From Ophiosphaerella korrae (taxonomy: Eukaryota > Ascomycota > Dothideomycetes > Pleosporales > Phaeosphaeriaceae), in contig JALNQF010000134.1 in assembly GCA_028456385.1 (NCBI GenBank), forward strand, positions 57,065-121,064: a stretch of 64,000 nucleotides of DNA, given 5' to 3'. Made by a program: the position numbers and the translations under genes. Positions 46,340-59,900 of the stretch are shown one piece after another. Positions within the stretch are counted from its first letter, which is position 1. Each line of letters starts with the position of its first letter. A model generated the notes under the pieces. The model was given only the letters and a program-made list of their open reading frames with translations, did not search any database and was not told where the DNA came from.

Positions 46340-47897
46340 ATATAATACCTTAAAAGAGACCTACGCGAATAATAGTACACGTATATTAAGCGCAATCTAA
46401 ACGTAAATATACTTCTTACCTAAGAGTACTTTAAAAAGTACTTACTAAACTTACTCTCTAACCCTATTAACTATAGCCTAGAGGTAGTAATAGCGTATAC
46501 TATAGCTACTTAACGTAAAGAATAAAGTATAAGATCCTTTACTAGATATCTAGATATCTTTAAAGACTAGCTTCCTTAGTATATAGAAGAATAAAGAATT
46601 TAATACCTTTTTTTAAAACTATAGCCTAAACTATAAAAGGTAATTACTAACTATTATTAGGTTTTAGCGACAAAAGAAGACCTTATTACCTTAAGCTTAA
46701 TACTTAAGTATAACTTACGTAATATAACAAAATTACAAGAGCTCTATATAAATAGTGTAAGTAAAGAAAACTTAAAAAAGGCCTAAATAAAAAGAGATAC
46801 AAAGAACCCCTAAAACAAGTTAGTAGATAAGTTTACTATTAAATACTTTAAGTACTATAAAAAGAGATACTATACTAGTAAGTACTATAGTAGTAACTTT
46901 AACTACATTCTAGTCTATATAAACTAAATAGGAAAAGGCCTAGCCTTATTGTTAGCTCTAGAATAGTAAGGCGTAGATTAATTAATATCTTACTAGGTAT
47001 ATAGCGTATATATAGCGTAGCTTTAGGCTTAAAGCTAAAAATAAAGCTTTAGGTTATTCTAGACCCTTAAGTAGATATTAGTCTTATTAGTTAGTAGACT
47101 ATAGTAGAAATAGGACTAAAACTAATCTAAGACGCTAAGCTCTCTAGACTAAGCTAGATAAAGGCGTAAAAGTAAAACACTTATACTACTTATAAGCTTT
47201 AGGTACGCTTTACTAATAATAATAAAGTAATACGTAAGTCTAAGATTATAGTATATAAAGTAAATAAAGAGGAAGTAGTACTTTTTCTTAGAAATCCTTT
47301 TCTTAAATAAAAAGGGATATAACTTAACTATAAGTTGTAAATATAGCGTTAGGGATATACTTCTATTACTTAAGTATAGTTATATATAACTAAAGAATTT
47401 ATAAAAGACCTAGAAGAAATATAAGTAGAACTATACTTACTAGGAGTACTTAAGACTAATATAATTAACTTAGAATATAATATATATATCTACGCCGCAC
47501 TTATAGCGTATAAGTTACGTATTCTAGATACTTTATTAGAATACTATAACGTATTTAATAATATTACTATATAGATACTACTATACCTAAAGAACTCTAA
47601 CTATATAATCCTATTAATAGAGAGAAAGAAACCTCCTTATAAGCTACTCTATAATCTCTCTATATATAAGCTTAAAGTACTCTATACATATATAGAGGAT
47701 ATACTCTATAAAAGCTAGATATATTATAGTAATAGTATAGTAAAGGTACTTATCCTTTTTATTCTAAAGAAAGATAGAGCCTTATACCTCTATATTAACT
47801 ACTATAGCCTAAACTTAGTTATAGTAAAAGATTAGTACTTACTCCTACTAATTAGGGAGACGCTAGACTACTTATTAGGCGTATAATACTATACTAC
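46340..47897 (+). pseudogene. Element C-prime gag to early pol
   Basis: Collinear with element C from about 49738 to 51295: gag, the zinc knuckle region at about 46844 (YFKYYKK, Cys to Tyr), and the start of RT up to the TTAGGCGTATAATAC segment. It breaks off at 47897 at a reversed D LTR fragment; the rest of C-prime is not seen in the window. Confidence 0.82.
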
Positions 47898-47997
47898 TAT
47901 AAGGTAGACTTTATATAGGATAACTTAATAAAGTAGTTTTAATAATTAACTAAAAAGAGTAAATAGTAGATAAAGCTATCTAAGTAAGTACTAGGTA
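47898..47997 (-). repeat. Truncated D LTR (reversed), copy 1
   Basis: TATAAGGTAGACTTTATATAGG through CTATCTAAGTAAGTACTAGG is the reverse complement of the last 100 bp of the D LTR. It is cut by the A4 LTR at 47998. Confidence 0.8.
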
Positions 47998-48457
47998 TAT
48001 AATAGGCTTACTAGAGTCAACTTCCTAATAGCCTAAAGGGTATTAGTAGATTAAGAGGTAATAGTAAAAGCTTATATTATAATCTATAATAAACTATAAA
48101 TAATAGAAGATGTTTTGCAACTATCTTAGTATTGTCGCTCGTAGTTAATAATTGAATTGCTAATACTATCCTAATAATAGGTATTACTATTAACTATATA
48201 CTAGTACTAATCTATTTATATAACACTATAGATTACTACTAATCTATCTTTATATAATTATAGATTACTTCTAATCTATTTATATATTATTATAGATTAC
48301 TCTAATCTATATATACGTAGTTATAGATTACTACTACGTGTCCTAGTTATAGGTTATTTCCTAATTAAGGTCGTTACCCTACTTATCCTATACTTCGTTA
48401 GTACCTAAGTTAGGACTAATTAGTTCTATCTCGATTTCTCTTATTATACCTATAATA
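47998..48457 (-). repeat. A4 3' LTR
   Basis: TATAATAGGCTTACTAGAG to CCTATAATA, 460 bp. Its middle differs from A1: repeated AATCTAT(A/T)TATA units of about 30-40 bp near 48205-48330. Confidence 0.82.
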
Positions 48458-48951
48458 CTATCTCTTCCTCTAGATAGGTCTTAGTTTATCTATCCTAGAG
48501 TTAGAGGTATTAATCTAGTTTCTTTATTAATATTAAGTTCTTTATCCTCTCTTATACTTACTAAGTCTACTCTTTATTGTCTTTAATTAGTAGATTGTAT
48601 ATTATATTATAGTATTACTATATTCTCTTATTCTTGTTATAAGTCTATAAATCCTTCTCTAGAGTATATTTCTTTAAAATATAGTAAAGCTTATAAGGCG
48701 TATATTTATGCTAATACTTATACGTCTTATAACCTTTCTAGTATATCTTTTACTAAATATAAGTTAATAATACTTACTTGTGCGTCTATACTTATTTGTA
48801 ATAGGGAGAGCTATTAACTATACTTAAGATAAACTATCTAAATAGATTACTAAGGCTAAAAAAGAATATAATTGTATTCTAAGTATATAGGTAGAAAATT
48901 ATACTTGTTTAATTTGTCTTTGTAAGACAAAGGCCTTAAATAATAAGAAGT

Positions 48952-49229
48952 TATAACAAGGGTTTGTTAAACACTTAAGACTCTCGTAAACTCTAGTACA
49001 AGTTAGGGGCAGAGCTAATATACTAAAAATTATAATATTGTATAGTTATAATCTAGAGTAGGGCTAGTGCGCTATATAAGCGCATAAAAGGCTCGATACT
49101 TACGAAGAGAGTAAAGTAAGTATTATTCTCTCTTAGATACTAGTAGTACTATTAAATACTATCTATTATCCCTTTACTATCTCCTATAGCCTATAGTAAG
49201 TACTATTGTCTTCTAGCTACCTCTTAACA
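48952..49229 (+). repeat. C 5' LTR
   Basis: 278 bp, TATAACAAGGGTTTG to CCTCTTAACA. TATA box region at about 49078-49090 (ATAAGCGCATAAAAGG). Confidence 0.92.
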
Positions 49230-52200
49230 TAATAATACTTCTTTACTAATAGTCTAGGGATAATAATAATACGCTCTTTACAACAGGCTATAACAATAGA
49301 AGAAAATACATAGTTAATAGTTAAACGAGACCCTATATAGAGCGTAAGCGGCGCGTAGCTAAGTTGCGTACTAAGTACGCTAGTAATAATTAAAGAACGC
49401 ATTTGCGAAGCAACTACTAGATACAACAAATTAGCCTAACTACGCACACTTTACGCCCTAGAAGACAAGATTATATATCTAGAACAAGAACAAACTACTT
49501 TTTACGCTATAACCCCTAAGAATAACTTTAAAGTTACGATTATTACCTCTTAAAAGTGCGACGTAGACTCTCTAGTTAACAATACGCGTATAAAGCGCAC
49601 ACTTTGCCCTAAAGAGCCTATAGTATATAAAAGTAAATCTCTAAAGGAATACTAGGAGTACTATTACTTATGTAAAATAGTATTTCGCCTTATACTCTAG
49701 AACTTTAAGGTAGAAAAGGACAAAGTCCTTTAGGCTATATAATACCTTAAGGGAGACCTACGTAAATAATAGTATACGCATATTAAGTATAATCTAAACG
49801 TAGATAAACCTTTTACTTAGGAGTACTTTAAAAAGTACTTACTAAACCTACTCTCTAACCCTATTAACTATAGCCTAGAGGTAGTAATAGTACACGCTAT
49901 AGCTACTTAATATAAAGAATAAAGTGTAAGATTCTTTGCTAGATATCTAGATATCTTTAAAGACTAGCTTCCTTAGTATATAGAAAAACAAAGGATTTAG
50001 TACCTCTTTTTAAAATTATAGCCTAAACTATAAAAGGTAATTACTAACTATTATTAGGTTCTAGCGACAAGAGAAGACCTTATTACCTTAGGCTTAATAC
50101 TTAAGTATAACTTACGTAATATAATAAAATTATAAGAGCCCTATATAAATAGCGTAGGTAAAGAAAACTTAAAAAAAGCCTAAATAAAAGGAGATACAAA
50201 GAACCCCTAAAATAAGTTAGTAGATAAGTCTACTATTAAATACTTTAAGTACTATAAAAAAGGATACTATACTAGTAAGTACTATAGTAGTAACCCTAAC
50301 TATATTCTAGTCTATATAAACTAAATAGGAAAAGGCCTAGCCTTATTATTAGCTCTAGAATAGTAAGGCGTAGATTAATTAATATCTTACTAGGTATATA
50401 GCGTATATATAGCGCAGCTTCGGGCTTAGAGCTAAAAACAAAGCTTTAGGTTATTCTAGACCCTTAAGTAGATATTAGTCTTATTAGTTAGTAGACTGTA
50501 GTAGAAATAGGACTAAAACTAATCTAAGACGCTAAGCTCTCTAGACTAGGCTAGATAGGAGTATAAAGGTAGAATACCTATACTACTTATAAGCTTTAGG
50601 TGCACCTTACTAACAATAATAAAGTAATACGTAAGTCTAAGATTATAGTATATAGAGTAGATAAAAAGGGAGTAGTACTCCTTCTTAGAAATCCTTTTCT
50701 TAAACAAGAAGGGATACAACTTAACTATAGATCGCAAATATAGCGTTAGGGATATACCTCTATTACCTAAGTATAGTTATATATAACTAAAGAATTTACA
50801 AAGGCTCTAGGAAAAACGTAGGTAAAACTATACCTACTAGGAGTACTTAAGACTAATATAATTAACTTAGAATACAATACGCGTATCTACGCTATACCTA
50901 TAGCGTAGGAGTTATATATTCTAAACGCTTTATTAGAATACTATAACGTATTTAATAACGTTACTATATAAATACTACTCTACCTAAAGAACTCTAATTA
51001 CGTAATTCTATTAATAGAGAGAAAAGAACCTCTTTATAGGCTACTCTATAATCTCTTTATATATAAGCTTAAAGTACTCTACGCGTATATAAAAGATATA
51101 CTCTATAAAAGCTAGATACGTTATAGTAATAGTCTAGTAAGAGTACCTATTCTTTTTATTCTAAAGAAAGATAGAGCCCTACGCCTCTATATTAACTACT
51201 ATAGCTTAAACTTAGTTATAGTAAAAGATTAGTACCTACTCCTACTAATTAGAGAGACGCTAGACTACTTATTAGGCGCACAATACTATACTACTTTAGA
51301 TCTTAAGGATACTTACTATAGGATTAGAATTAAATTAGGAGATAAGTAGAAAACTACTTTCTATACTTACTATAAGTATTTTAAATACCTAGTAATACCT
51401 TTTAAGCTAACTAACGCCCCTACTAGTTTTTAAGCGTATATTAATAAGGTGCTTAGTAGACTCCTAGATTATATCTATATAGTGTACCTTAATAATATAC
51501 TTATATATACCTATAGTAATAACGTTACGCTATACTAGCGCACTATCTACTCTATACTAGTAGTACTAAGAAGAGTAGAACTCTTTATAAACCTAAAGAA
51601 ATATACCTTTATATCTAATAAAGTATATTTTCTAGGCTTTATTATTATAAGGCGTAGTATACGCACTAAACCTAAGCGTATTAAAACTATTACGTAATAG
51701 CTAGAGCTTATAAGTATTAAAAAACTATAGTTATTCCTAGGTTTTACAAACTTCTACTAAAGATTTATTAAAAAATATACTTATAAAATAGCTCTCCTTA
51801 TAAACTTATTAAAAGAGAAGTAAGAATTCTATTAGCTTAGTATAGTACAAAAAGCTTTTAAATAACTTAAAGTATACTTTATAAGTATACCTATCTTACA
51901 CTACTATAACTTAGCGCTACCTATTTACTTAGAGATAGATACGTTAACCTTTACGATCTCTAGGATCTTGTCCTAGCTCTACCTAGATAGGAAATAGTAT
52001 CTAGTTACCTTTACTTCTAGAAAACTACAAGAAGTAGAATTAAACTATAAAATATATAATACTAAACTTCTTACTATTATTTATAGTTTTAAATAGTAGA
52101 GATACTACCTTAAAGGTACGTAGTATATAATTTAAGTACTTATAGATTATAATAACCTACGCTTAATACGTACTATATATAAGCTAAACCTATACTAAGT

Positions 52201-54010
52201 ACGCTAAGCTATATACTTAGGAGCTTTTAATTTTAAAGTAAAATACTAGGCTAGTAGGCTAAATCCTATAGATAGCCTCTTAAGGAGATGCAACTATAAG
52301 TAAGAGAACCTATCGCTAGTACGCTTATTACCTACTCTCTAAGAGAAATTACAACTAGTAAGCTTAGTAGCTAGAGTAGAGATAACTAGTAGAGTAAGAG
52401 AATCTACAACTAAGCTAAGCTTAGAAAGCGTATACAAAACGTATAGTACTAGAGACTATAGTACTAAAAGGACTCTTACTACTAGCGCTATAAAATATAT
52501 ACTATACGTACTACGCTTAATAGCTAGAGAGTTAGTTAGTAGTAAACCTATATTAGTAGAGTCTAAAGCTTTTCTAATAACTTTGTATAGACTATAGTAA
52601 AGGGACGCCTTTGTATAAGTATAAGTAGAGAGTTTAATAAAGGTTAAAAGTACTTAATATAGTAGTAAAGCGTAAGTATAGCGCTTAGATAACAAGAAAG
52701 TCTTAAGATACAAAGGTAGAGTATACGTTTTAGAGGAACCTACTATTAAGTAAGAAATTCTACTCTAGTATTATAACTTATATATAGCTAGCTACTTTAG
52801 CGTACGTAGAACGCTTAAGCTAATTATAAGATACTATTACTAGCTATTAATAGAGTAAGACGTTTAGGAATACGTAAAAACCTACGTAATATACTAGCAA
52901 AGTAAAGTGCTAAGGTATAAGTAGTATAGAGAATTATCTCCTTTACTAATCCTAAGTAATATCTTTAAAGAAGTCTCTCTAGACTTTATTATAGGCCTCC
53001 TGCCTTTAAAAGATAGCTTAGAGTACGTGTATAATATAATACTAGTAATAGTAGACTACTTATCTAAGATAGCTATCTATATCCTAGTACTTAAAAAGTA
53101 AGACGCGTAATAGTTTATAGAAGTATACTTTAATAATATTATCTTAAACTATAAGATATAGAAAGGTATTGTATTAGACTAAGAGTTAATCTTTACCTTA
53201 AAATTTTAGGTAGAAATATACTACTAACTATAAGTAAAGCGTAGGCTAAGTATAGCTTTCTACTTATAGACTAATAGGTAAACTAAATAATAAAATTAGA
53301 CTCTAGAATAGTATTTAAGAATCTTTATAATAGAGAATTAAGATAATTAAGTTACTTTACTAAAAATAGTATAATTTATATACAATAACTTAATTTATAA
53401 AGGAATAAAGACAACGCCTTTTTATACTATACTAGGTAAACACCTAATCTTTATATACTTACCTAAAGATAGTAGGCTAGAAAGAGAAGTACTAGACGCT
53501 ATTTAAAGAGTAAAGTATATACATAATATATAAGTAATACTTATAGAGTTTTTATAGAAAGTACAAGTATATTAAGTATAGTACTATAATAATAAATATA
53601 AACTAGAAGTCTTTAGAAAAAGAGAGCTAGTCTTACTAAGTATAAAGAACTTAAGCTTTACTTACTAACTATATAAGAAGCTATTAGATAAGTTTATTAG
53701 ACTATTTTAAGTATAAGACGTAGTAGGAACGTAGGTATACTACCTATTACTACTACTTTACTATCGCATTTATAACGTATTTTATATTTCCTTCCTTAAG
53801 AAATAGAAATCTTAATTAGGTATAGAAGATAATACCTAGCTACCTAAGGTAATAGAAGAAGGAGAAGAAGTATAAGAGGTTAAAAGAATCCTAAAGAAAT
53901 ATAAAAAGAAAGGATAATTAGAGTATCTCTTTAGTTAGAAAGGATATAATAAATCCTAAGATATATAGACTCTTACTATAGATTTTAAAAATATAAATAA
54001 ACTACTTAAA
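49230..54010 (+). pseudogene. C gag-pol pseudogene
   Basis: gag about 49430-50340 with a zinc knuckle at 50241-50285 whose Cys and His are now Tyr (YFKYYKKGYYTSKYY). RT about 50990-51700 (LDLKDTYYRIRIKLGDK, YLVIPFKLTNAPTSF); the catalytic box at 51485-51496 reads Tyr-Leu-Asn-Asn, both Asp lost. RNase H about 51900-52250. Integrase about 52690-53640 (SLDFIIGLLPLKDS). Chromodomain about 53860-54010 (EVYEVKRILKKYKKKG). Stops throughout at Gln/Trp positions. Confidence 0.88.
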
Positions 54011-55392
54011 GATATTAATTTAGCTTAAAGCGCTTTATAATTAAAACGTACGTAGAAAATATAATTTATATACTTAAAACGCACTTATAAAGTAAATAGC
54101 GTAATCTAACTTTTAGCTTTATAGCTAGGTATCTATATATACAAAAAATAAATAATTATACTATAAACTATTTCTTCTCTACTTATTAGATAAGCCTAAA
54201 CTACTTTCTACCTACGTCCTACCTACTTTTTAAAAGTAGAACGTCTTAACCCTCTACTTTATCTTCTTCTTCTTCTTCTTCTTCTACTTCTTCTTCCTCT
54301 ACTACCTCTTTTTTACTCCTATTTTCTTCTTCTTTTTCTTCTTTACTACTATCTTTATTATTATCTTCTTTATTATTAACCTATTTTATAGAAAGGTAGC
54401 TATAGTAAGCTTAAAAAGTAGTTAGTATACGCTATATAAGTATAATATAGGCAAATATATAATATAGTAAAGGTAGCCTAAAATCTCTATTAATACTCTA
54501 ACTAAACTCTACTACTAGGCTATAAGGCTATACTATTTAGTTAAAATAAGCCTTAAAAATTAAGGTATAGTCGTAAGCGTTTAAGTAAGTACTTCTAAAG
54601 GAGCACTACTATAAGTAGTAAGGCGCCTATAGTTTAATAGCTCTAAGTTAAAGGTATACTAGGTATAAGTAAGCTTAATACTAGTATAGCGCACCTCTAA
54701 GTTAGTCTTAGAAGTACTAGTATTAGATATAGTAGTATTATACGTATTATAAAGCTTATAAAGACAATTAACGCGCCTATTAAGTATAGGAGGTACTTGT
54801 TTATATTAGTTAAAGTGTATACAAAGAGTACGTATTATAGTTACTAAGGTGTAGCTACTATAATTACTAGAGGAATAATACTAGTAGCGACGTTCTTCTA
54901 GCTTATTATATACTTCCTTCTAGTTAATAATACTTTAAGTGTAGCGTAAGCAAGTAGTATATAAAGTATTATAGTTAGCGCGCTTAGCGTCTACGCTCTA
55001 CTTAAAAGGCTAAGCTTAATAGATATTACTTTTCTTAATAAACTTTAGGCAAAGATAGTAAACTATAGTAATAATTACTAAACGTATACTACGTATATAT
55101 TAAGTATACGCTATAGTTAATAAGAAGATAAGTAAAATAATTACAAAAAAAAATTTTTGTATATAGGGTCTACTAAGAGTAAACGCAATTACGTAAGTAA
55201 TAATCTTTTACTTATTATTAAAATATAAATAGAATATTATATACAAGTATAATAATAATAATACGCCTAACGTATAGGTATAGCGCGTAAGGTACGCGAA
55301 CACTCTTTTCCTTATATTCCTAAAAGTTTAGGGTTTTTATTAAGGTTACACTTTAAAGAGCTAGTAAAAATACTAGCTAAAGGAAGAGGCTC
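54011..55392. other. C 3' region between chromodomain and LTR, 1.4 kb
   Basis: No plus-strand domain recognised. A pyrimidine-rich tract with runs of CTT lies at about 54260-54378. On the minus strand it would encode Glu/Lys-rich low-complexity sequence within a frame whose breaks are mostly TAA/TAG. It could be a long 3' UTR or a decayed antisense ORF. A purine tract (AAAGGAAGAGGC) precedes the LTR. Confidence 0.5.
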
Positions 55393-55670
55393 TATAATAA
55401 GGGTTTATTAAATACTTAAAACTCTTGTAAACTTTAGTATAAGTTAAGAGTAGAGCTAATATACTAGAGATTATAACATTATATAGTTATAATCTAGAGT
55501 AGAGCTAGTACACTATATAGGCGTATAAAAGGCTTAATACTTATAAAGAGAGTAAAGTAAGTATTATTCTTTTTTAGATACTAGTAGTACTATTAAATAC
55601 TATCTATTATCTCTTTACTATCTCTTATAGCTTATAGTAAGTACTATTATCTTCTAGCTACCTCTTAATA
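55393..55670 (+). repeat. C 3' LTR
   Basis: 278 bp, TATAATAAGGGTTTATT to CCTCTTAATA, more mutated than the 5' copy, followed by GAAGT. Confidence 0.92.
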
Positions 55671-55675
55671 GAAGT

Positions 55676-56340
55676 CTATTGTATAAGCTACTTTTATAGA
55701 GTTTAAGCTTAATTTTAAAGCTATAGTTAAGGCTACTCTTACTATATTAGGTGTTTTTACCTTCTCTCTATCTAGTAGTAGTATTATTAATTCTCTTAGT
55801 TTGCTATAAGGTATTCTAGAGGGTATTAATTTTAGAACTTCTCTATTTTCTTAAGATAGTTAAAGTTATCTTCTAGTTCTTATATATTTTCCTATAGTTA
55901 TCTTTTCTTATCTATACCTATCTATTTTACTAGGTAATAGTTCCTACTATTATAGAACTAGTATACTAAGATTTCTTTAACTTCTTATTCTTTTTATTCT
56001 TTATACGTATCTACTTTATATACTAGTAGTTCTACGTTTTATAGTACTATCTTAAGTAGTACTATATAGAAGGTTAAGTATATCTTTATCTTATTTAGTA
56101 GCTTTAATTTAAATATAACTAGCGTAGTTTCTTTCTTAATTTTATATAGTCCTATTTTAACGTAGTCTAGTTTTAAATTTAATTTCTTACTTTTAATGTT
56201 TTTTTGTACTAACTATACTTTTTCTCTTTCTTTAAATTAGGGTCCCTATTTATATTTCTTGTTATAGTACTTAGCTATTTAATTATATAGGAATTCTATA
56301 TCCTATCTTAGTTAATTGAATATATCTTTAAGTCTATTAG
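55676..56340 (-). pseudogene. A4 3' coding end after element C
   Basis: Continues A4: chromodomain-like region around 55985-55915 and the integrase C-terminus, collinear with A1 16705-17385. It ends where a D LTR fragment starts. Confidence 0.8.
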
Positions 56341-56497
56341 TGTAAAGTAGACTTTACGTAAGATAACTTAATAGAGTAGTTTTAATAATTAACTAAAGAG
56401 AGTAAATAGTAGATAAAGCTATCTAAGTAAGTACTAGGTATATATACCTAGTAGCTTACTAAGCGCTAACTAAAAGTAGAAAGGTAGTTAAATATTA
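56341..56497 (-). repeat. Truncated D LTR (reversed), copy 2
   Basis: TGTAAAGTAGACTTTACG to GGTAGTTAAATATTA is the reverse complement of the last 155 bp or so of the D LTR, up to the palindrome cluster, which is missing. Confidence 0.8.
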
Positions 56498-56521
56498 TAG
56501 TAGGGTGACACGAAAAAAAAG
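56498..56521 (+). mobile_element. Possible end of a Tc1/mariner-like element
   Basis: TAGTAGGGTGACACGAAAAA follows a TA and resembles a Tc1/mariner inverted repeat beginning CAGTRGGGTG with the C mutated to T. It is interrupted after 24 bp by A5 and would continue at 63551. No transposase was recognised. Confidence 0.3.
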
Positions 56522-56961
56522 TATAACGGGCTGCCTATCGTTAACTATAGGCACTAGTCTAGGGGGTTAGTAGATTACAAGGTAATAGTAAAAGTTCGCG
56601 TTAGGATCTACAATAACTATAAATAATAGAAGATGTTTCGCAACTGTCTTGTATTAGCGTTCTATAGTTAAGGGATTAAATTACTAATACTATCCTAATA
56701 ATATGTATTCTACTAACTATATACCTAGGCTTCTTAGCTAGCTTCGTGCTTTGTATTTACTAAGATCGCGAATTATAAATTTGTTACGTACTTAGCTTCG
56801 TACTTTGTATTTACTAAGATTGCAAATTACGAATTTGTTACGTGTCCTTATTATAGTTAGTTTTCTAGTCTAGTTTGTTACCCTATAGGTTATACGTGTT
56901 GTCGTTATCTATAGAGGAGCTAATTAGCTTAAATTAGTTATCTCTTGTTACAGCCGTAATA
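56522..56961 (-). repeat. A5 3' LTR
   Basis: 440 bp, TATAACGGGCTGCC to GCCGTAATA. It carries the same internal duplication of about 50 bp as A3 (TTCGTRCTTTGTATTTAC twice). Confidence 0.9.
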
Positions 56962-59900
56962 CTATTCCCCTCTCTAGGCAGGTTTTTATTTCTCTATCCT
57001 AGGCCTAAGGTTATTAGTCTAGTTTCTTTATTTATTTCTAATTCTTTATTGTTCTCTATATCTTCGCGTTCTAATTACAATAAACTTCTTCTTATTACTT
57101 GTATTACTCGTAACAGGGTTAAAATGTTTCCTTGTGTCTATTATACTTAACTAAAGCTTACTTGTCTTATATCTTTAAAGGATAGTAAATACTATAACAA
57201 GTGTATTCTAGCTAATATTTAACATAAGTATATACTATTAAGTGTTTCTCTTACTAAGTGTAAGTATTTAATATCTATATAGTCTCTTCTTACTAAGTTA
57301 TATAGGGCGAGCCGTTAACTAGGCTTAAGAGATACTATTATTATAGCTTACTAAGGCTAAGGCTAAGCGTAAGCTAACTCTTTATAAGCTAGTAGATCTT
57401 TATTCTTGTATTAAGCGTCTTTGTAAGATAAAGGCTTATAATAACGCTAAATTGTCTAAATAGTCTCGTGCCTTAGAGGCTAAGATAGACCTTAAGGATA
57501 TAGTTTAGGCTGCTCTAGCTCCTATCGCATTAGGCGTTCCTAACGTCTCTCTATTTAGCGCTAGTAGTGCTAATTTTCTTAGTTCGCCGCAAGGTAATTT
57601 AGAGGGTTTTAATTTTAGTAGTCCTCTAGTTTCTTAGGGCAATTAAGATTATCCTCTAGTTCCTATATTTTTTCCTATAGTTGTCCTCTTTTATCTATAC
57701 CTATCTATTCTACAAGATAGTAGTTTCTTCTATTATAGAATTAGTACTATAAGATTTTTTTAACTTCCTATTCTTCCTATTCTCTATACGTATCTACTTT
57801 ATATACTAGTAGTTTCGCGTTTTGTAGTACTATCTTAAGTAGTACTACGTAGAAGGTTAGGTGTATCCTTATCTTATTTAGTAGTTTTAGTTTAAATATA
57901 ACTAGTGTAATTTCTTTCTTAATTTTATATAGTCTTATCTTAACGTAGTCTAGTTTTAAACTAGGTTGTTTACTCTTAATATTTTTTTATACTAACTATA
58001 CTTTTTCTCTCTTTCTAAATTAGGGTCCCTCTTTGTATTTCTTATCGTAGTATCTTATTATTTAATCGTGTAGGAATTCTACGTCCTATCTTAATTAGTC
58101 GTGTATATCCTTAAGTCTATTAGTAAGTTTTTCTCCTCTTAGAGACTAAGATATCTCTAGTCTTAGTATTCTATATACGCTAGGGTCGAATCTATAGTTT
58201 GCAAAGAAGGGTAATATTCCTATTACTATATTCTTTACGCTATTATATACTAATTGTGCTATAGGTAGTAACTATACCTAATTATTCTAGTTGTAGTTAA
58301 GGTAGCATCTTAAGTACTATTCTACTATTTAATTTATTTATTCTAATTGTCTGTCTATCTATAGATAGTATACTGTAGATATTACATATTTACTTCCTAA
58401 TTACGCTGTTATCGTTCCCTATAGTTTTAATATAAATCTTACGTCTCTATCTATAATAATCTTATCTAGTAGTCTATATTAACTAATTATAGTTCCTAGG
58501 ACCTAGTGTATAGTAACTTCTATCCTACTTTTTTCTTTATATAGTCTAAAGTATAAGTACTTTATAAGTTTATCTACTATTATTAAGATTCTATTATATT
58601 TAACTCCTAATATTAGGTCCTTAGACTTTAGTAGCTTCGTAATAAAGTCTATTGTAATAACTCTCTATAGTTGTTCTAGTACTTCTACTAGTTATAGTAT
58701 TCTATATAGTGCGTATCTATTATATTTATTTCTCTAACATTCTATATAGTCTTGTAGTACCTCTATTACTAGCTATCTTGCTTTTAGAATATAGTAGTCT
58801 TATAGTAGTCTATCTAGAGTTTTATCTATCTCTTAGTAACTATATACTAGTAACTCGTAGAATTATCGTATAAATTCTTTTTAGATCTTTCTTAAGATAT
58901 ATATTCTTCTATATACTTGTATAAATCCTTCTTAGATTTTAAGTTTCTCTATTTCCTTAGATACTTCTTGTATTACTTTCTAAATCTATTTATCTAGCTC
59001 GCTACTTGTTCTCTTAAGTATTACAGCTATTTTAGGTATATTTAGGATTTAATATCTTTTTTTGTTCTTAACTAGAACTATACTAGTTGCGTTTACTTCT
59101 TCCTATAAATCTAGTCTTTTACTAAGGGCGTCTACAAATTAGTTATCTTTCCCTTTTATATATATAATTTCTATATTAAATATTAATAGGAATTCCTACT
59201 ATCTTATATAGCGTTGTAATAGTTCTTTATTTATTATAAATCCTATAAGATTCTTGTAGTCTATGTAGACCTTTATTTAGTATTTTACTCCTTACAAGTA
59301 TACTCTCTATTACTTAAATACTTTATAGATTACTAGTATTTCTTTGTTATAGATTAGGTAGTTAAGCTCTACTAGCTTTATTTTCTTAGAGAAGTATTTA
59401 ACTAAGTATTCTTTTTTAGTCTCTAGGTCTTCTTATATTAGTGCTATTCTGTAGACTAAGTTAGATGCGTTTGTTTTTACTATTGCTAGTAGGTCTAGGT
59501 TATATATTCTAATAACTAGGTTTTCTATAAACTTCCTTTTAATTTTATTAAATACCTTATTATATTCTTTAGTCTATTTAAATAGTATATCTTTCTTTAT
59601 AAGTTATGTAATTAGTTCTATATCTTTAGAATATCCTACTATTAACTTTCTATAGAAGTTAGCTAGTCTATAAAATTATTGTACCTCTTTTAGGTTTTTT
59701 AGTGTTAGCTATTCGTTAATTAACTTAATCTTCTTTAGGTTAATTTTAATCTTTCTTAGTTCTACGATAAATCTAAGGAAATCTATTTCCTTCGTGTAGA
59801 ATTTACATTTCCTCATTTTAAGGAACATTTTAGCTTCTACTAGTTTTTCTAGTACCTTGTATACGTATTATACGTATTCTTCCTCTATTTCTAAAAATAT

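Larger units (their letters stand above)
48952..55670 (+). mobile_element. Element C: full-length Ty3/Gypsy chromovirus with perfect TSD
   Basis: 6,719 bp with two 278-bp LTRs and duplication GAAGT at 48947-48951 and 55671-55675. Coding on the plus strand. The host A4 reads continuously across the site when C is removed (compare A1 at about 16700-16720). Confidence 0.93.
47998..56340 (-). mobile_element. Element A4: truncated family A element carrying element C
   Basis: Parts 47998-48951 and 55676-56340. One LTR (47998-48457), then the 3' end and chromodomain region of a family A element on the minus strand. Element C interrupts it with perfect duplication GAAGT. At 56340 it is cut by a D LTR fragment and the remainder (RT, gag, other LTR) is missing. 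Confidence 0.8.

Noticed and set aside
49217..49429. Minus-strand ORF of 70 codons
   Set aside because: It overlaps the LTR and leader of element C on the opposite strand and has no homologous feature.
50546..50737. Minus-strand ORF of 63 codons
   Set aside because: It is a chance frame opposite the protease/RT part of element C.
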